A stretch of DNA of 48,463 nucleotides from Chthoniobacterales bacterium (GCA_036569045.1 DATCRI010000009.1:1-48463), one strand, 5' to 3'; numbered from the stretch's first letter, positions 8,972 to 18,438 are shown. Notes: a model not told the origin generated them from the letters alone. Numbers and translations are program-made.

Positions 8972-9969
8972 GTTTTCGCGGGCAGGCCGGCGCGGGCGTG
9001 GTTCTCGCCGAACGTGCGCCGGATCACTTCTTCGATCGGCATTTCCTGCACGGAGAAATCCACGACATCGGCCTCGGCCAGAATGTGACGGCAGATCTCC
9101 GCGACCCGGGGGCGGTCGACCTCGAGACGCAGGTGCGTGGGCGTTGCCTCGAGCACCGTGCCGAGGTGGGAAAACGAGCAGTGGCACGCGCGAGTGAAGT
9201 CGACCTCGATGATCTTCGTCTTTGCGAACTGCGTGGTGACGTCCTCGAGCGGGCCGTCGAAGAAGAGCCGACCGCGGTCGATGAGGATCACCCGTTCGCA
9301 AAGCTCCTCGATGTCCTGCATGTAATGGCTCGTCAGCAGGATCGTGATGCGGCTGCCTTCGTTATAGGTCTTGAGGAAGTCGCGCACCTTTTTCTGGCTG
9401 GTGACGTCGAGACCGATCGTGGGTTCGTCGAGGAAGAGCACCTTCGGGTGGTGCAGCAGCGCGGCGATGAGCTCAAATTTCATCCGCTCACCGAGACTGA
9501 GCTCGCGCACCATCACGCCGAGCTTGTCGGCGCAGTCGAGCATCGTCGTGAGATCGTCCACTGTGCGATTGAAGTCTGCGTGGTCGATGCCGTAGATGGC
9601 GCGGTTCAATTCCAGCGACTCGCGGGCGGGCAAATCCCACCATAGCGCGTTTTTCTGGCCCATCAGCAGGCTGAATTGCCGCTTCATGGCCGGACGCCGA
9701 TGCCAGGGAACGAAACCGAGCACGCTGGCGTCGCCGCTGCTGGGTTGAACGAGGCCGGAGAGCATCTTGAGCGTCGTCGTTTTGCCGGCGCCATTGGGGC
9801 CGAGGAAGCCGACGAACTCGCCGGGTTCGACCGAAAAGCTCACGCCATCGACCGCAGCCGTTTCGTCATAGCGCCGGTGGAGCAGGCCTTTCACCGCGCC
9901 GAGCACGCCCTGTTCCTTGCGATAGACGCGATAGATTTTGCGGAGGTTGCGGGCTTCGACGGACGGCAT
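8968..9969 (-). CDS. ABC transporter ATP-binding protein (COG4586-like)
   Basis: The 333-residue ATPase has Walker A GPNGAGKT, Q-loop in SLLMGQKNALWW, signature LSLGERMKFELIAALLHHP, Walker B VLFLDEP and the switch His in LLTSHYMQDIEEL. The long N-terminal insert (VYRKEQGVLGAVKGLLHRR) and C-terminal regulatory domain are typical of the uncharacterised ABC-2 exporter ATPase family COG4586. Its usual two membrane partners are not adjacent in this window. It begins three bases after trmL ends, so they form an operon. ATG at 9969 gives the family N terminus. Confidence 0.88.
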   Translation of the reverse strand: MPSVEARNLRKIYRVYRKEQGVLGAVKGLLHRRYDETAAVDGVSFSVEPGEFVGFLGPNGAGKTTTLKMLSGLVQPSSGDASVLGFVPWHRRPAMKRQFSLLMGQKNALWWDLPARESLELNRAIYGIDHADFNRTVDDLTTMLDCADKLGVMVRELSLGERMKFELIAALLHHPKVLFLDEPTIGLDVTSQKKVRDFLKTYNEGSRITILLTSHYMQDIEELCERVILIDRGRLFFDGPLEDVTTQFAKTKIIEVDFTRACHCSFSHLGTVLEATPTHLRLEVDRPRVAEICRHILAEADVVDFSVQEMPIEEVIRRTFGENHARAGLPAKT

Positions 9970-9971
9970 GG

Positions 9972-10454
9972 TCAGGAGTGGATCGGGGGCTCGAGCGGAG
10001 CCGGTCGGGCAAGCTGGCGTTTCGCTTCGTAGAGCGCAATGCCCACGGAGGTGGAAAGATTCAGGCTTCGCGCGCCCGGCTCCATGGGAATCGTGAGACA
10101 CGTGGCGGGGTTGGCGGCGAGCAGCGATTCGGGCAGTCCGCGGGTTTCGCGACCGAAGACGAGATGGTCGCCGTCGCGGAAGTCGGCGTCCCAGTAGAGC
10201 TGCGAGGTCTTGGTCGTGAAAAAGTGAAATCGCGCGGAGTCGGCGGCGGCCGCTCGCAATGTCGCGAAGTCGGACCAGAGATGCACGTCGACTTCCTTCC
10301 AGTAATCCATTCCGGCGCGGCGCAGAGCGCGGTCATCGAGCGAGAAGCCGAGGGGCTCCACAAGATGAAGTCGGGTGCCGGAGGCGAGACAGAGTCGCGC
10401 GATGTTTCCCGTATTCGGGGGAATTTCCGGTTCGACCAGCACGACGTGGAGCAT
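9972..10454 (-). CDS. trmL: tRNA (cytidine/uridine-34-2'-O)-methyltransferase
   Basis: The 160-residue SPOUT methyltransferase modifies the wobble ribose of tRNA-Leu isoacceptors. Family landmarks are VEPEIPPNTGNIARLC near the N terminus, HLVEPLGFSLDD, DYW, VFGRETRGLPE, and the knot-forming C terminus IPMEPGARSLNLSTSVGIALYE. ATG at 10454 gives the standard length (about 155). The longer frame adds a low-complexity leader unlike the family. It is upstream of and nearly touching the ABC ATPase gene. Confidence 0.93.
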   Translation of the reverse strand: MLHVVLVEPEIPPNTGNIARLCLASGTRLHLVEPLGFSLDDRALRRAGMDYWKEVDVHLWSDFATLRAAAADSARFHFFTTKTSQLYWDADFRDGDHLVFGRETRGLPESLLAANPATCLTIPMEPGARSLNLSTSVGIALYEAKRQLARPAPLEPPIHS

Positions 10455-10643
10455 CGCGCGGAGGCTAGCCGCGGGCGAGGCCGTTGGCAAATGCGGCCGG
10501 ACGATGAGGAAAACGGAGGCGGGAGCCTCCGGTGCCGTGGTGGTTTTTTCTTTGAGCTTGGAAGGACTTGCCTCAATCTTCGCAGGCGACGTCGCTGCGG
10601 CCGACTTGAAAAAATGGGAGTCGGGCAGCCGAGTCCCCACGAA

Positions 10644-10715
10644 GCCCCTGTAGTTCAACGGATAGAACGGAGGTTTCCTAAACCTTAAATCTGGGTTCGA
10701 TTCCCGGCAGGGGCA
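10644..10715 (+). tRNA. tRNA-Arg (anticodon CCT)
   Basis: The acceptor stem gcccctg (10644-10650) pairs with caggggc (10708-10714). The anticodon stem gaggt/acctt encloses ttcctaa, giving CCT. The T-arm is ctggg ttcgatt cccgg. CCA is not encoded, unlike the tRNA-Met above. A run of T residues follows (10717-10724) and may end the transcript. Confidence 0.94.
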
Positions 10716-10934
10716 TGTTTTTTGGTCCTGTGATTTCGATGGGCAGGGAGGAGCGTTTTACCGCCGCCGGTTTTGAGTCGCTGCGGGTGGGAGAGCGGTT
10801 AGTAGATCGACGCAGTCGATGCTGGAGAGTGCAGCGCATCAGGATGAAATCCTTCCTCACAGTCTTGCCTTGATCGCGTAATCCTCCCGGAGAAAATTGC
10901 GGCTAAATTGCATCGTTTGAAAGAGTCATCTCCC
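10716..10934. other. Intergenic, nothing recognised
   Basis: About 220 bases between tRNA-Arg and the isomerase-like gene. Apart from the T run just after the tRNA, I see no hairpin, promoter or gene that I can support. Confidence 0.4.
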
Positions 10935-11714
10935 ATGTTCCGGATTGGTTTGGTTTCTGCGACGTTTCGTCATCTGGCACCCGAGGAGATCATTGCGGTC
11001 GCGCAGGCGGCGGGCATCGAGGGGCTGACCTGGAGCGGAGACGTTCACGTGCCGCTGGGGCAGCCCGACCGCGCCTGCGAAGTGGCTCGCCGGACGAAGG
11101 ATGCCGGTCTGGAGATCGAGGGTTACGGATCCTATTACCGCGCGGGTTGTGCGGATGGCGTTCAACTGTTCGAGCGGGAATTGGAGGCCGTCCTTGCGCT
11201 CGGCGCGCCGCGGATCCGCGTCTGGGCTGGGACGAAGGAAAGCGCGGTGGTCACGGACCGCGAGCGGGAGACGATCATCGAGGATCTCCGGCGCTGCGGG
11301 CAAACCGCTCGACAAGCCGGAGTGACGCTGGCGATCGAATTTCACTCCCATTCGCTGACCGACACTGCGGAGTCGACGGCGGCGTTGATGATGGCCCTGG
11401 AGGGCTCCGGGGCGCGGCTTTACTGGCAACCGCCGAATGGAATGCCCTCCGGCGACGCGGTGGCGGGATTGCGAAAAATCCTGCCGTGGGTCGATCATGT
11501 CCATGTCTTCCACTGGATCGTTCGCGAGGGGGAGTTGATCCGGCTCCCGCTGTCGAAGGGGGGCGAGGTCTGGCCCGGGTATCTTGGCGTCTTCGCGGAA
11601 CGACCGATGCCTCGGTGGGCGCTGCTCGAGTTCGTTGCGGGGGATGATCCGAAACAATTCGCGGCCGATGCCCAACAGCTTCGAGACTGGCTACAGTCAC
11701 CGGGAAAATGCTAG
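10935..11714 (+). CDS. Sugar phosphate isomerase/epimerase-like TIM barrel protein
   Basis: The 259-residue protein belongs to the AP endonuclease family 2 / xylose isomerase-like TIM barrel group. Recognisable strands are MFRIGLVSATFRH at the start, GIEGLTWSGDVHVP, IRVWAGTKES, LAIEFHSHSLTDT (metal-binding Glu/His region), LYWQPPNG and WVDHVHVFHW. Members interconvert ketoses or act on inositols; the substrate cannot be told. An ATG nine codons earlier (10908) is possible but adds residues outside the fold. It precedes a block of secreted glycoside hydrolases, which suggests use of a released sugar. Confidence 0.8.
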   Translation: MFRIGLVSATFRHLAPEEIIAVAQAAGIEGLTWSGDVHVPLGQPDRACEVARRTKDAGLEIEGYGSYYRAGCADGVQLFERELEAVLALGAPRIRVWAGTKESAVVTDRERETIIEDLRRCGQTARQAGVTLAIEFHSHSLTDTAESTAALMMALEGSGARLYWQPPNGMPSGDAVAGLRKILPWVDHVHVFHWIVREGELIRLPLSKGGEVWPGYLGVFAERPMPRWALLEFVAGDDPKQFAADAQQLRDWLQSPGKC

Positions 11715-11896
11715 CGCGGCGGCTGCCCGGTCCTGTCCGGTAGCGAGCTGCCGTCGTGCGATTCGTCGCGGTGAACGAGGCGTGTCTTGACAGTAAAGTA
11801 TGCTCTCCTTTGACGGGCAGGAGAAGTGCCGTTCTAGTGACGGCTGAATTCCCTTCAAATCGGCCACCGACAAAGGTCCGGTCAACTTCCTCCTCC

Positions 11897-14308
11897 ATGT
11901 TTCTTTCCTTTCTTCGTTTCGCCCTTCTCTTGTGCTCAGGATTTCCCCTCGTGATTCGCGCGGCGGACGCTCCGATTTCTCCGCAGGCGCAACCGTTCCC
12001 GCTGGCGGATGTGCGGCTGCTCGATGGGCCGTTCAAGTCGGCGCAGGACGTGAATGCGCGCTATCTGCTCGAGGTGGTGAATGTCGATCGCCTGCTCGCG
12101 GGATTTCGCGCTCAGGCGAAGTTGCCGGCGAAGGCAGAGCGCTACGGCGGCTGGGAGGCGCGGGGCATCAACGGGCATAGCCTCGGGCATTATCTTTCCG
12201 CCGTTTCCGCGCTCTACGCCGCGACCGGCGATCCGAAGGCGTTGAAGAAGATCGAATACGTCGTCGCGGAGCTTGCCGCCTGCCAGCAGGCGAATGGCGA
12301 TGGCTACGTGCTGCCGGTGAACAAGCAGATCTACGAGGATATTCGCCGCGGGCAGATCCAGGCCTCTGGCTTCTCGCTGAATCGGGAATGGGTGCCGAAT
12401 TACAATTTGCACAAGGTCCTCGCGGGACTTCGCGACGCCTATCGCTACGCCGGCAACAAGCAGGCACTCGCCGTCGAGCGCGGCATGGCGGACTATCTCG
12501 CGGGCGTTTACAAGGACCTCACTCCCGCGCAGGCGCAGGAGATTCTTCGGGCCGAATATGGCGGGCTGAACGAGGTCTTCGCCGATCTCAGCGTGGACAC
12601 GGGCGATCCGCGGTATCTCGAGCTGTCGCGCACCATTTTTCACCACGATGCCATTCTCGATCCGCTCGAGCAGGGGCAGGATCGCCTCAACGGGCAGCAC
12701 GGCAACACGCAGATCCCGAAGATCATCGGCATTGCCCGCGATTACGAACTCACCGGCGAGGCGAAATACCGGACGGGAGTGCAGACGTTCTGGGACAGCG
12801 TCGTCAACCTGCGCACCTTTGCGAACGGCGGTCACGGTGAGCACGAGCATTTCTTCCCGCCGGCGCAGTTCCCGCAAAAGCTTGGCAAGCAGGACACGGA
12901 GACCTGCAACACCTACAACATGATCAAGCTCACCGGGCAGATGTTCTCGTGGGATCCGAATGCCGCGGAGATGGACTACGTCGAGCGCGGGATCATCAAT
13001 CATCTCCTCTCGAATATCGGCCGCCAGCCTGGGGAGTTCGGTTACTTCGTGAGCTTCGACCCGATCGCCACGAAGGTCTTCTCGAAGCCCGAGGGCGGCT
13101 GGTGGTGCTGCGTGGGGACGGGCATGGAAAATCCGGCGCGCTACGGCGAGCAGGTGTATTTCCACGATGCCACTTCGCTGTGGGTGAACCTGTTCATCGC
13201 GAGCGAGCTGAGTTGGAAGGAACGCGGAATCCAGCTGCGCCAGGAGACGGCGTTTCCGGATTCCGACACGGTGCGCTTCACGTTCAAGGCCGCCGCTCCG
13301 ACGAAGCTCGCGCTGCGCATCCGCCATCCTTTCTGGTGCACGCGGCCCGAGGTGAAGATCAATGGCGCCCCCGTGGCGGTGAAATCGGAGCCGTCCTCGT
13401 ATTTCACGATCGACCGCGTCTGGAAGACCGGAGATGTCGTCACGTTGCGCCTGCCCATGACGCTGCGCGTCGAGGCGCTGCCGCACTCCGATGGCAAGGT
13501 CGTGTCGGTGCTCTACGGTCCCAATCTTCTTGCGGGCATCGTGCCGGCGAAGCCCGGAGCGCCCGACCCCGCGAAGGAGCGGTGGGATGACCATCTCAAG
13601 GCGCCGGGGCAGGTCCCGGGGACGCCCCCGGTATTCATCGCGGAGAATTACGAGGCGCTGCTTCGGCGTTTTCAGCCGACGGGCCGGGCGTTTGCCGAAT
13701 TCCGCAGCGTCGGCGTCGTATTGCCGCAGGACCTCACGTTTGTGCCGCTCCATCGCGTCTACGAGGAGCACTACGCCGTTTATCTTCCCTTCGCGACGCC
13801 GACCGAATGGAAGCAGCGCGAAGAGGAGATTCGAGCGGCGGAGGCGGCAAAAGCCCGCCTGGACGCGGCGACGCTGGACGCCGTGCAGCCGGGATTTCAG
13901 CAGTCCGAGGTCGAGCACAACTTCCAGTCCGAGAACAGCGAGACCGGCTCCTTTCGCGATCGCAAATGGCGCGACGCGCGGACCGGTGGCTGGTTCTCCT
14001 ACGATCTTGCCGTCGATCCGAACAAGCCCATGGCACTTATCGTGACCTACTTCGGCGGAGATCGCGGCCGCACCTTCGACGTTCTTGTCGACGGGAAAAA
14101 GGTCGCCACCCAGAAGCTCGACGGCCGGCAGAATGGCAAGTTCCTCAATGTGGTTTATGCGCTTCCGGCCGATTCGACCCGGCGCAAGACCAAGGTCACC
14201 GTGCGGCTGCAGGGCGTTGGAAACTCGCTGGCTGGCGGCGCTTATGATCTGCGAGTGCTGCAGGCCGATGCGGCCAAAGCCCTCGTCCCCGCCACCGAAA
14301 ATCCCTGA
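11897..14308 (+). CDS. Secreted GH127-family beta-L-arabinofuranosidase-like protein
   Basis: The 803-residue protein has a signal peptide (MFLSFLRFALLLCSGFPLVIRAAD) and the DUF1680/GH127 (alpha/alpha)6 domain. The zinc-cysteine site known from HypBA1 is conserved: Glu335 and Cys337 in ETCNTYN, and adjacent Cys404-Cys405 in WWCCVG, one being the expected nucleophile. The last 150 or so residues add a beta domain (YFGGDRGRTFDVLVDGKK) like the DUF6805-type C terminus. It likely removes beta-L-arabinofuranose from plant glycans in the periplasm or outside. The GH43 gene start overlaps its end. Confidence 0.92.
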   Translation: MFLSFLRFALLLCSGFPLVIRAADAPISPQAQPFPLADVRLLDGPFKSAQDVNARYLLEVVNVDRLLAGFRAQAKLPAKAERYGGWEARGINGHSLGHYLSAVSALYAATGDPKALKKIEYVVAELAACQQANGDGYVLPVNKQIYEDIRRGQIQASGFSLNREWVPNYNLHKVLAGLRDAYRYAGNKQALAVERGMADYLAGVYKDLTPAQAQEILRAEYGGLNEVFADLSVDTGDPRYLELSRTIFHHDAILDPLEQGQDRLNGQHGNTQIPKIIGIARDYELTGEAKYRTGVQTFWDSVVNLRTFANGGHGEHEHFFPPAQFPQKLGKQDTETCNTYNMIKLTGQMFSWDPNAAEMDYVERGIINHLLSNIGRQPGEFGYFVSFDPIATKVFSKPEGGWWCCVGTGMENPARYGEQVYFHDATSLWVNLFIASELSWKERGIQLRQETAFPDSDTVRFTFKAAAPTKLALRIRHPFWCTRPEVKINGAPVAVKSEPSSYFTIDRVWKTGDVVTLRLPMTLRVEALPHSDGKVVSVLYGPNLLAGIVPAKPGAPDPAKERWDDHLKAPGQVPGTPPVFIAENYEALLRRFQPTGRAFAEFRSVGVVLPQDLTFVPLHRVYEEHYAVYLPFATPTEWKQREEEIRAAEAAKARLDAATLDAVQPGFQQSEVEHNFQSENSETGSFRDRKWRDARTGGWFSYDLAVDPNKPMALIVTYFGGDRGRTFDVLVDGKKVATQKLDGRQNGKFLNVVYALPADSTRRKTKVTVRLQGVGNSLAGGAYDLRVLQADAAKALVPATENP

Positions 14309-15347
14309 TTTTTCTCCCATCAAGATCCTTCGCACTCTTCTCATCACTGCGACCGCGGCCTTCTGCATGGCCGCCGAGCCGAGCCCGGCCGCCGCGCCGC
14401 CGAAGCCGATCCTCGGCGGATTCACGGCCGATCCCGCCATCCGCGTCTTCGGCGACACCTATTACGTGTATCCGACGACGGATAAGCCGAACTGGGAGAC
14501 GACGGAGTTCGTCGTCTGGTCCTCGAAGAACCTTGTCGATTGGAAACGCGAGGGCGTGGCCCTCGATGTCACGAAGGATCTGAAGTGGGCCGACCTCAAG
14601 GCGTGGGCGCCGGACTGCATCGAGCGGAATGGCACCTATTATTTCTACTTCTGCGCCCGCGGAAAAATCGGGGTGGCGACGGCGAAGGCGCCGGTGGGAC
14701 CGTTCAGGGACGCCCTCGACCGCCCTCTCCTTGAACGCATGGGCAAGACGGACAAGCGGATCACGTCGAACACGATCGATCCCTATCCCTTCATCGATGA
14801 TGACGGTCAGGCCTATCTCTATTGGGGGAACGGCAACGGCATCGTGAATGTCGTGAAGCTGAAGCCCGACATGATCACGATCGACGGCGATCCGATCGAA
14901 TTTCGTATCGAGGGTGGCGATGCGACCTTCCGGGAGGGCGTCGTGGTTTTCAAGCAAGGCGGAAAGTATTATTTCATGTGGTCGGTGGACGACGCGCGCA
15001 GCGACAACTATCGCATCGGCTACGGCACGGCCGACTGTCCCCTTGGGCCGGTGACGATTGCCGCAGCGCCGATCATTCTTCAAAAGAATGGCCTCGCCAA
15101 AGGCACCGGCCATCACAGTGTGGTGAACATTCCCGGGACCGATCGCTGGTATGCGGTTTACCACCGCCACGCGATTCCCAACGGCAGCGGCTATCAACGC
15201 GAGACCTGCCTCGCGCGCATGGAATTCGAGCCCGACGGCACCATCAAACCGATGGACCCCATGGTGACGCCGTTCAAGCCCGGCGATGTCGGCGAACCCC
15301 TCGTCAACGGCAAGGGGGCACCCGACGGTCTGCCGAAGAGCGAATAG
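14268..15347 (+). CDS. Secreted GH43-family glycosidase
   Basis: The 359-residue five-bladed beta-propeller protein has the expected carboxylates: base Asp in GGFTADPAIRVFGDTYY, modulating Asp in DPYPFIDDDGQAYLYWG, and acid Glu in FREGVVVFK. GH43 enzymes release arabinose or xylose (or act on galactans). The start is uncertain: the ATG at 14268 overlaps the GH127 gene by 41 bases and gives a 20-residue leader before the hydrophobic signal segment KILRTLLITATAAFCMA. An ATC at 14319 would be a better-placed but non-classical start. No closer ATG exists. Confidence 0.88.
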   Translation: MRPKPSSPPPKIPDFSPIKILRTLLITATAAFCMAAEPSPAAAPPKPILGGFTADPAIRVFGDTYYVYPTTDKPNWETTEFVVWSSKNLVDWKREGVALDVTKDLKWADLKAWAPDCIERNGTYYFYFCARGKIGVATAKAPVGPFRDALDRPLLERMGKTDKRITSNTIDPYPFIDDDGQAYLYWGNGNGIVNVVKLKPDMITIDGDPIEFRIEGGDATFREGVVVFKQGGKYYFMWSVDDARSDNYRIGYGTADCPLGPVTIAAAPIILQKNGLAKGTGHHSVVNIPGTDRWYAVYHRHAIPNGSGYQRETCLARMEFEPDGTIKPMDPMVTPFKPGDVGEPLVNGKGAPDGLPKSE

Positions 15348-15437
15348 CCGGGAACATCCTTCGCCCGGGCGACATCCGCGCGCCGTCCGCCCTTGTCGAA
15401 GCGGAGCTCCTTCTCCTAGGCTGCAGAATTCCCTCCC

Positions 15438-17810
15438 ATGAAATCCTGGCTTGCTTCCGCATTGCTCCTGTTCTCCCTGGCTCCGGCTCTTCCTCTCGCT
15501 GCCGCATCGGATGGTTCCGCGACCTCCGCCCCGAAGCATACGTTCGCCATTGGCGAAAAGGACTTCCTGCTCGATGGGAAGCCTCTGCAGATCCGCTGCG
15601 GCGAGATTCATTTCGCCCGCGTGCCTCGGGAATACTGGCGCAATCGGCTCGAAACCCTGAAGGCGATGGGCCTGAATGCGGTCTGCGCCTACCTCTTCTG
15701 GAATTTCCACGAGTTCGAGAAAGGGAAATTCGATTGGAGCGAGCAGCGGGACGTCGCCGAGTTTTGCCGGATTGCGCAGGAGGTTGGCTTGTGGGTCGTC
15801 CTGCGGCCCGGTCCATACGCCTGCGCCGAGTGGGACGGGGGTGGGTTGCCGTGGTGGCTGCTGAAGAATCCCGACATCAGGATGCGCTCGCAGGATCCGG
15901 AGTTTCTCTCCGCAGCCACGAAATGGCTGAAGGAAGTCGGGCGCGTGCTCGGGCCGCTGCAAATCACCCACGGCGGCCCGATCCTCATGGTGCAGGCGGA
16001 AAACGAATACGGCCTCTACGGCGCCGACGTGGAATACATGGGGAAGATTCGGCAGGCGCTCCTCGACGCCGGGTTCGACGTGCCGCTGTTCGCCTGCGAT
16101 CCCCGCAGCGCGCTGGCGAAGGGATATCGAGAGGACTTGTTTCAGGTCGTAAATCTTGGCCGCGATCCGAAATCGGCCTTCGCCAGGCTGCGGGAAGTGC
16201 AGCCGAAAGGGCCGTTGATGAGCGGGGAGTTCTATCCCGGGTGGTTCGACACGTGGGGCGCGCGCCATCACCTCGGGGACACGAAGCGCTATCTCGGCGA
16301 CCTCGAGACCATGCTCTCGATGGGCGCCTCTTTCAGTATCTACATGGCCCACGGCGGAACGTCGTTTGGCATGTGGGCGGGGGCGAATCGGCCGTTCAAG
16401 CCGGATACGAGCAGCTACGACTACGATGCCCCCGTCTCCGAGGCCGGCTGGGTTGGCGAAAAGTTCGAACTCACCCGCGACCTGATCAGGAAGTATCTCG
16501 CGAAGGGCGAGACGCTGCCCGAACCGCCGGCGCGCCTGCCGGTGGCGACCGTGCCGGCGTTCCCCTTCACGGAAATCGCTCCGGTGTTTGCGAATCTCCC
16601 GCAGGCCGTGAAGGACAAGGAACCTCGCAACATGGAGGATTACGATCAGGGCCACGGCTGCACGGTCTATCGCACGACCCTGCCGGCGGGCCCGGCGGCC
16701 ACTCTCAGCGTCGGCCGGGCGCATGATTTCGGCTGGGTCTTCATCGACGGCAAGGAGGTCGGCATGATGGATCGCCGCAATCGCACCTACGCCGTGGATC
16801 TCCCCGAACGCGCGAAGCCCGTGCAGCTCGATATCCTCGTCGAGGCGATGGGCCACGTTAATTTCGGCACCGAGATTCACGACCGCAAAGGCCTCGCGGG
16901 CCCCGTCGTTCTGCGCGCGAAGGACGGCGCGGAAACCCCTGTCGAAGGCCCGTGGGACGTTTTCCCACTGCGTCTCGATGCGCCGGAACTGGCCGGCTTG
17001 AAGTGGGAAAAAACCACGCCCGGAGCGAAGGCCGCCGGCCCGGCTTTCTGGCGCGGCTCCTTCGAGATCGAGAAGCCCGCGGATACCTTTCTGGACCTGC
17101 GAAAATGGGGCAAGGGCGTCGTGTGGGTGAACGGACACTGCCTTGCCCGCTACTGGAACATCGGCCCGACGCAGACCGCGTATCTGCCCGGAGTCTGGCT
17201 GAAGCCCGGCCGCAACGAAGTCGTCATTCTCGATCTCGTCGGTCCGGAAGAACCGGTGGCTGCGGGCCTGAACGAGCCGATCCTCGACGAACTTCGCCTC
17301 GATCTCGACAAGAGCCGTCCGCTCTCGGCCTACGGAAAATTGAAGATTTCCGGCGTGGCGCCGCTGGTCTCCGGATCGTTCGCGCCCGGTGAAGAGCCGC
17401 AGGAAGTGAAATTCGAGAAGCCGGTGAATGCCCGTCAGGTTTGTTTCGAGGCCGTGGACTCGCATGATGGCAGGCCCGTCGCGGCTGTCGCCGAAATCGA
17501 TTTCCTCGACGCCGGGGGGCGATCGATCCCGCACACGGACTGGTCCATCGCGTATGCTGACAGCGAGGAGGGCGTGAGGGACGACGGGGCCGCATCGAAT
17601 GCCATCGATGGCCAGGTTGCGAATTACTGGATCACGGAGTTCAGCAAATCCCAACCGGCTTATCCGCACCAGCTCGTCATCGATTTTGGAAACCCGACGG
17701 AGATCGCGGGCTTCCGCTACGTGCCGAAGGCGGGCGAAAAAGAACCCGGCCGCATCAAGAATTATCGCATCTTTGTCGGTGACGCGCTCGCCGAGATGCC
17801 GCAGAAGTGA
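15438..17810 (+). CDS. Secreted GH35 beta-galactosidase with C-terminal sugar-binding domain
   Basis: The 790-residue protein starts with a signal peptide (MKSWLASALLLFSLAPALPLAAA). The GH35 barrel carries RCGEIHFARVPREYW, LFWNFHE, LRPGPYACAEWDGGGLPWWL, acid/base Glu190 in AENEYG, and nucleophile Glu264 in SGEFYPGWFD. Jelly-roll domains follow (WVNGHCLARYWNIGP), and the last 120 residues look like an F5/8 type C (CBM32) domain (ASNAIDGQVANYWITEF, HQLVIDFGNP). It would cut terminal beta-galactose from galactans or arabinogalactan. It completes the GH127-GH43-GH35 set. Confidence 0.94.
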   Translation: MKSWLASALLLFSLAPALPLAAASDGSATSAPKHTFAIGEKDFLLDGKPLQIRCGEIHFARVPREYWRNRLETLKAMGLNAVCAYLFWNFHEFEKGKFDWSEQRDVAEFCRIAQEVGLWVVLRPGPYACAEWDGGGLPWWLLKNPDIRMRSQDPEFLSAATKWLKEVGRVLGPLQITHGGPILMVQAENEYGLYGADVEYMGKIRQALLDAGFDVPLFACDPRSALAKGYREDLFQVVNLGRDPKSAFARLREVQPKGPLMSGEFYPGWFDTWGARHHLGDTKRYLGDLETMLSMGASFSIYMAHGGTSFGMWAGANRPFKPDTSSYDYDAPVSEAGWVGEKFELTRDLIRKYLAKGETLPEPPARLPVATVPAFPFTEIAPVFANLPQAVKDKEPRNMEDYDQGHGCTVYRTTLPAGPAATLSVGRAHDFGWVFIDGKEVGMMDRRNRTYAVDLPERAKPVQLDILVEAMGHVNFGTEIHDRKGLAGPVVLRAKDGAETPVEGPWDVFPLRLDAPELAGLKWEKTTPGAKAAGPAFWRGSFEIEKPADTFLDLRKWGKGVVWVNGHCLARYWNIGPTQTAYLPGVWLKPGRNEVVILDLVGPEEPVAAGLNEPILDELRLDLDKSRPLSAYGKLKISGVAPLVSGSFAPGEEPQEVKFEKPVNARQVCFEAVDSHDGRPVAAVAEIDFLDAGGRSIPHTDWSIAYADSEEGVRDDGAASNAIDGQVANYWITEFSKSQPAYPHQLVIDFGNPTEIAGFRYVPKAGEKEPGRIKNYRIFVGDALAEMPQK

Positions 17811-17829
17811 GGGTCACACCACCGAGAGA

Positions 17830-18438
17830 ATGTCTGCCGTGAGCGTGCCCGAGAATATTCACACCCAGTTTCATCGCTTCGTTCCGCCGTCGGAAAAAGA
17901 GCAATTGCTCGGCCAGCGCGGCGTGGTGGCCTGGCTGATCGGGCTCTCCGGTTCAGGCAAATCCACCATTGCCGCGGCGGTGGAGCGCACCCTGCAGGAC
18001 GAGGGCCGGTTCAGCGTCATTCTCGACGGCGACAACCTGCGCAGCGGGCTCAATCGCAACGTCGGCTTTTCCGACGACGACCGGCGCGAGAACGTCCGTC
18101 GCACCGCCGAGGTCGCGAAATTGTTTGCGAGTCAGGGCGTCATCACGCTCGTGTCGCTGATCACGCCGCGCGAGGAATTCCGCCGCTCCGCACGCGAGAT
18201 TCTCGGCGACGCCTACGTGGAGGTCTACGTGAAGGCGCCCTTCGACCTGTGCGCCGAGCGCGACCCGAAGGGCCTCTACAGGAAGGCGGCTGCCGGCGGC
18301 ATCGCGAATTTCACGGGACGGGACAGCGGATTCGAGGAGCCGACGGAGGCAAATCTTGTGCTGGACACGGCGGCGGCATCCGTGGACGAATGTTCGGCTC
18401 GATTGGTCGCTCTGCTCCGGAATCATTTCGCGGCGTAG
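17830..18438 (+). CDS. cysC: Adenylylsulfate kinase
   Basis: The 202-residue enzyme phosphorylates APS to PAPS. The P-loop GLSGSGKST is at residues 38-46, followed by LDGDNLRSGLN, the NRNVGFSDDDRRENVRR motif and LITPREEFRR typical of CysC. It is a stand-alone kinase rather than the CysNC fusion common in many bacteria. It is the first gene of cysC-cysD-cysN (37-base gap to cysD). The preceding gene is GH35, 19 bases away. Confidence 0.95.
   Translation: MSAVSVPENIHTQFHRFVPPSEKEQLLGQRGVVAWLIGLSGSGKSTIAAAVERTLQDEGRFSVILDGDNLRSGLNRNVGFSDDDRRENVRRTAEVAKLFASQGVITLVSLITPREEFRRSAREILGDAYVEVYVKAPFDLCAERDPKGLYRKAAAGGIANFTGRDSGFEEPTEANLVLDTAAASVDECSARLVALLRNHFAA

Noticed and set aside
11936-14458. Minus-strand open frame of 840 codons opposite GH127
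   Set aside because: Composition is Arg/His/Leu-rich shadow coding; the plus frame has the conserved Glu-Cys and Cys-Cys site.
14196-17669. Very long minus-strand open frame (1157 codons) opposite GH43 and GH35
   Set aside because: It lies antisense to two genes with clear catalytic motifs and shows no family resemblance; long shadow frames are usual in GC-rich DNA.
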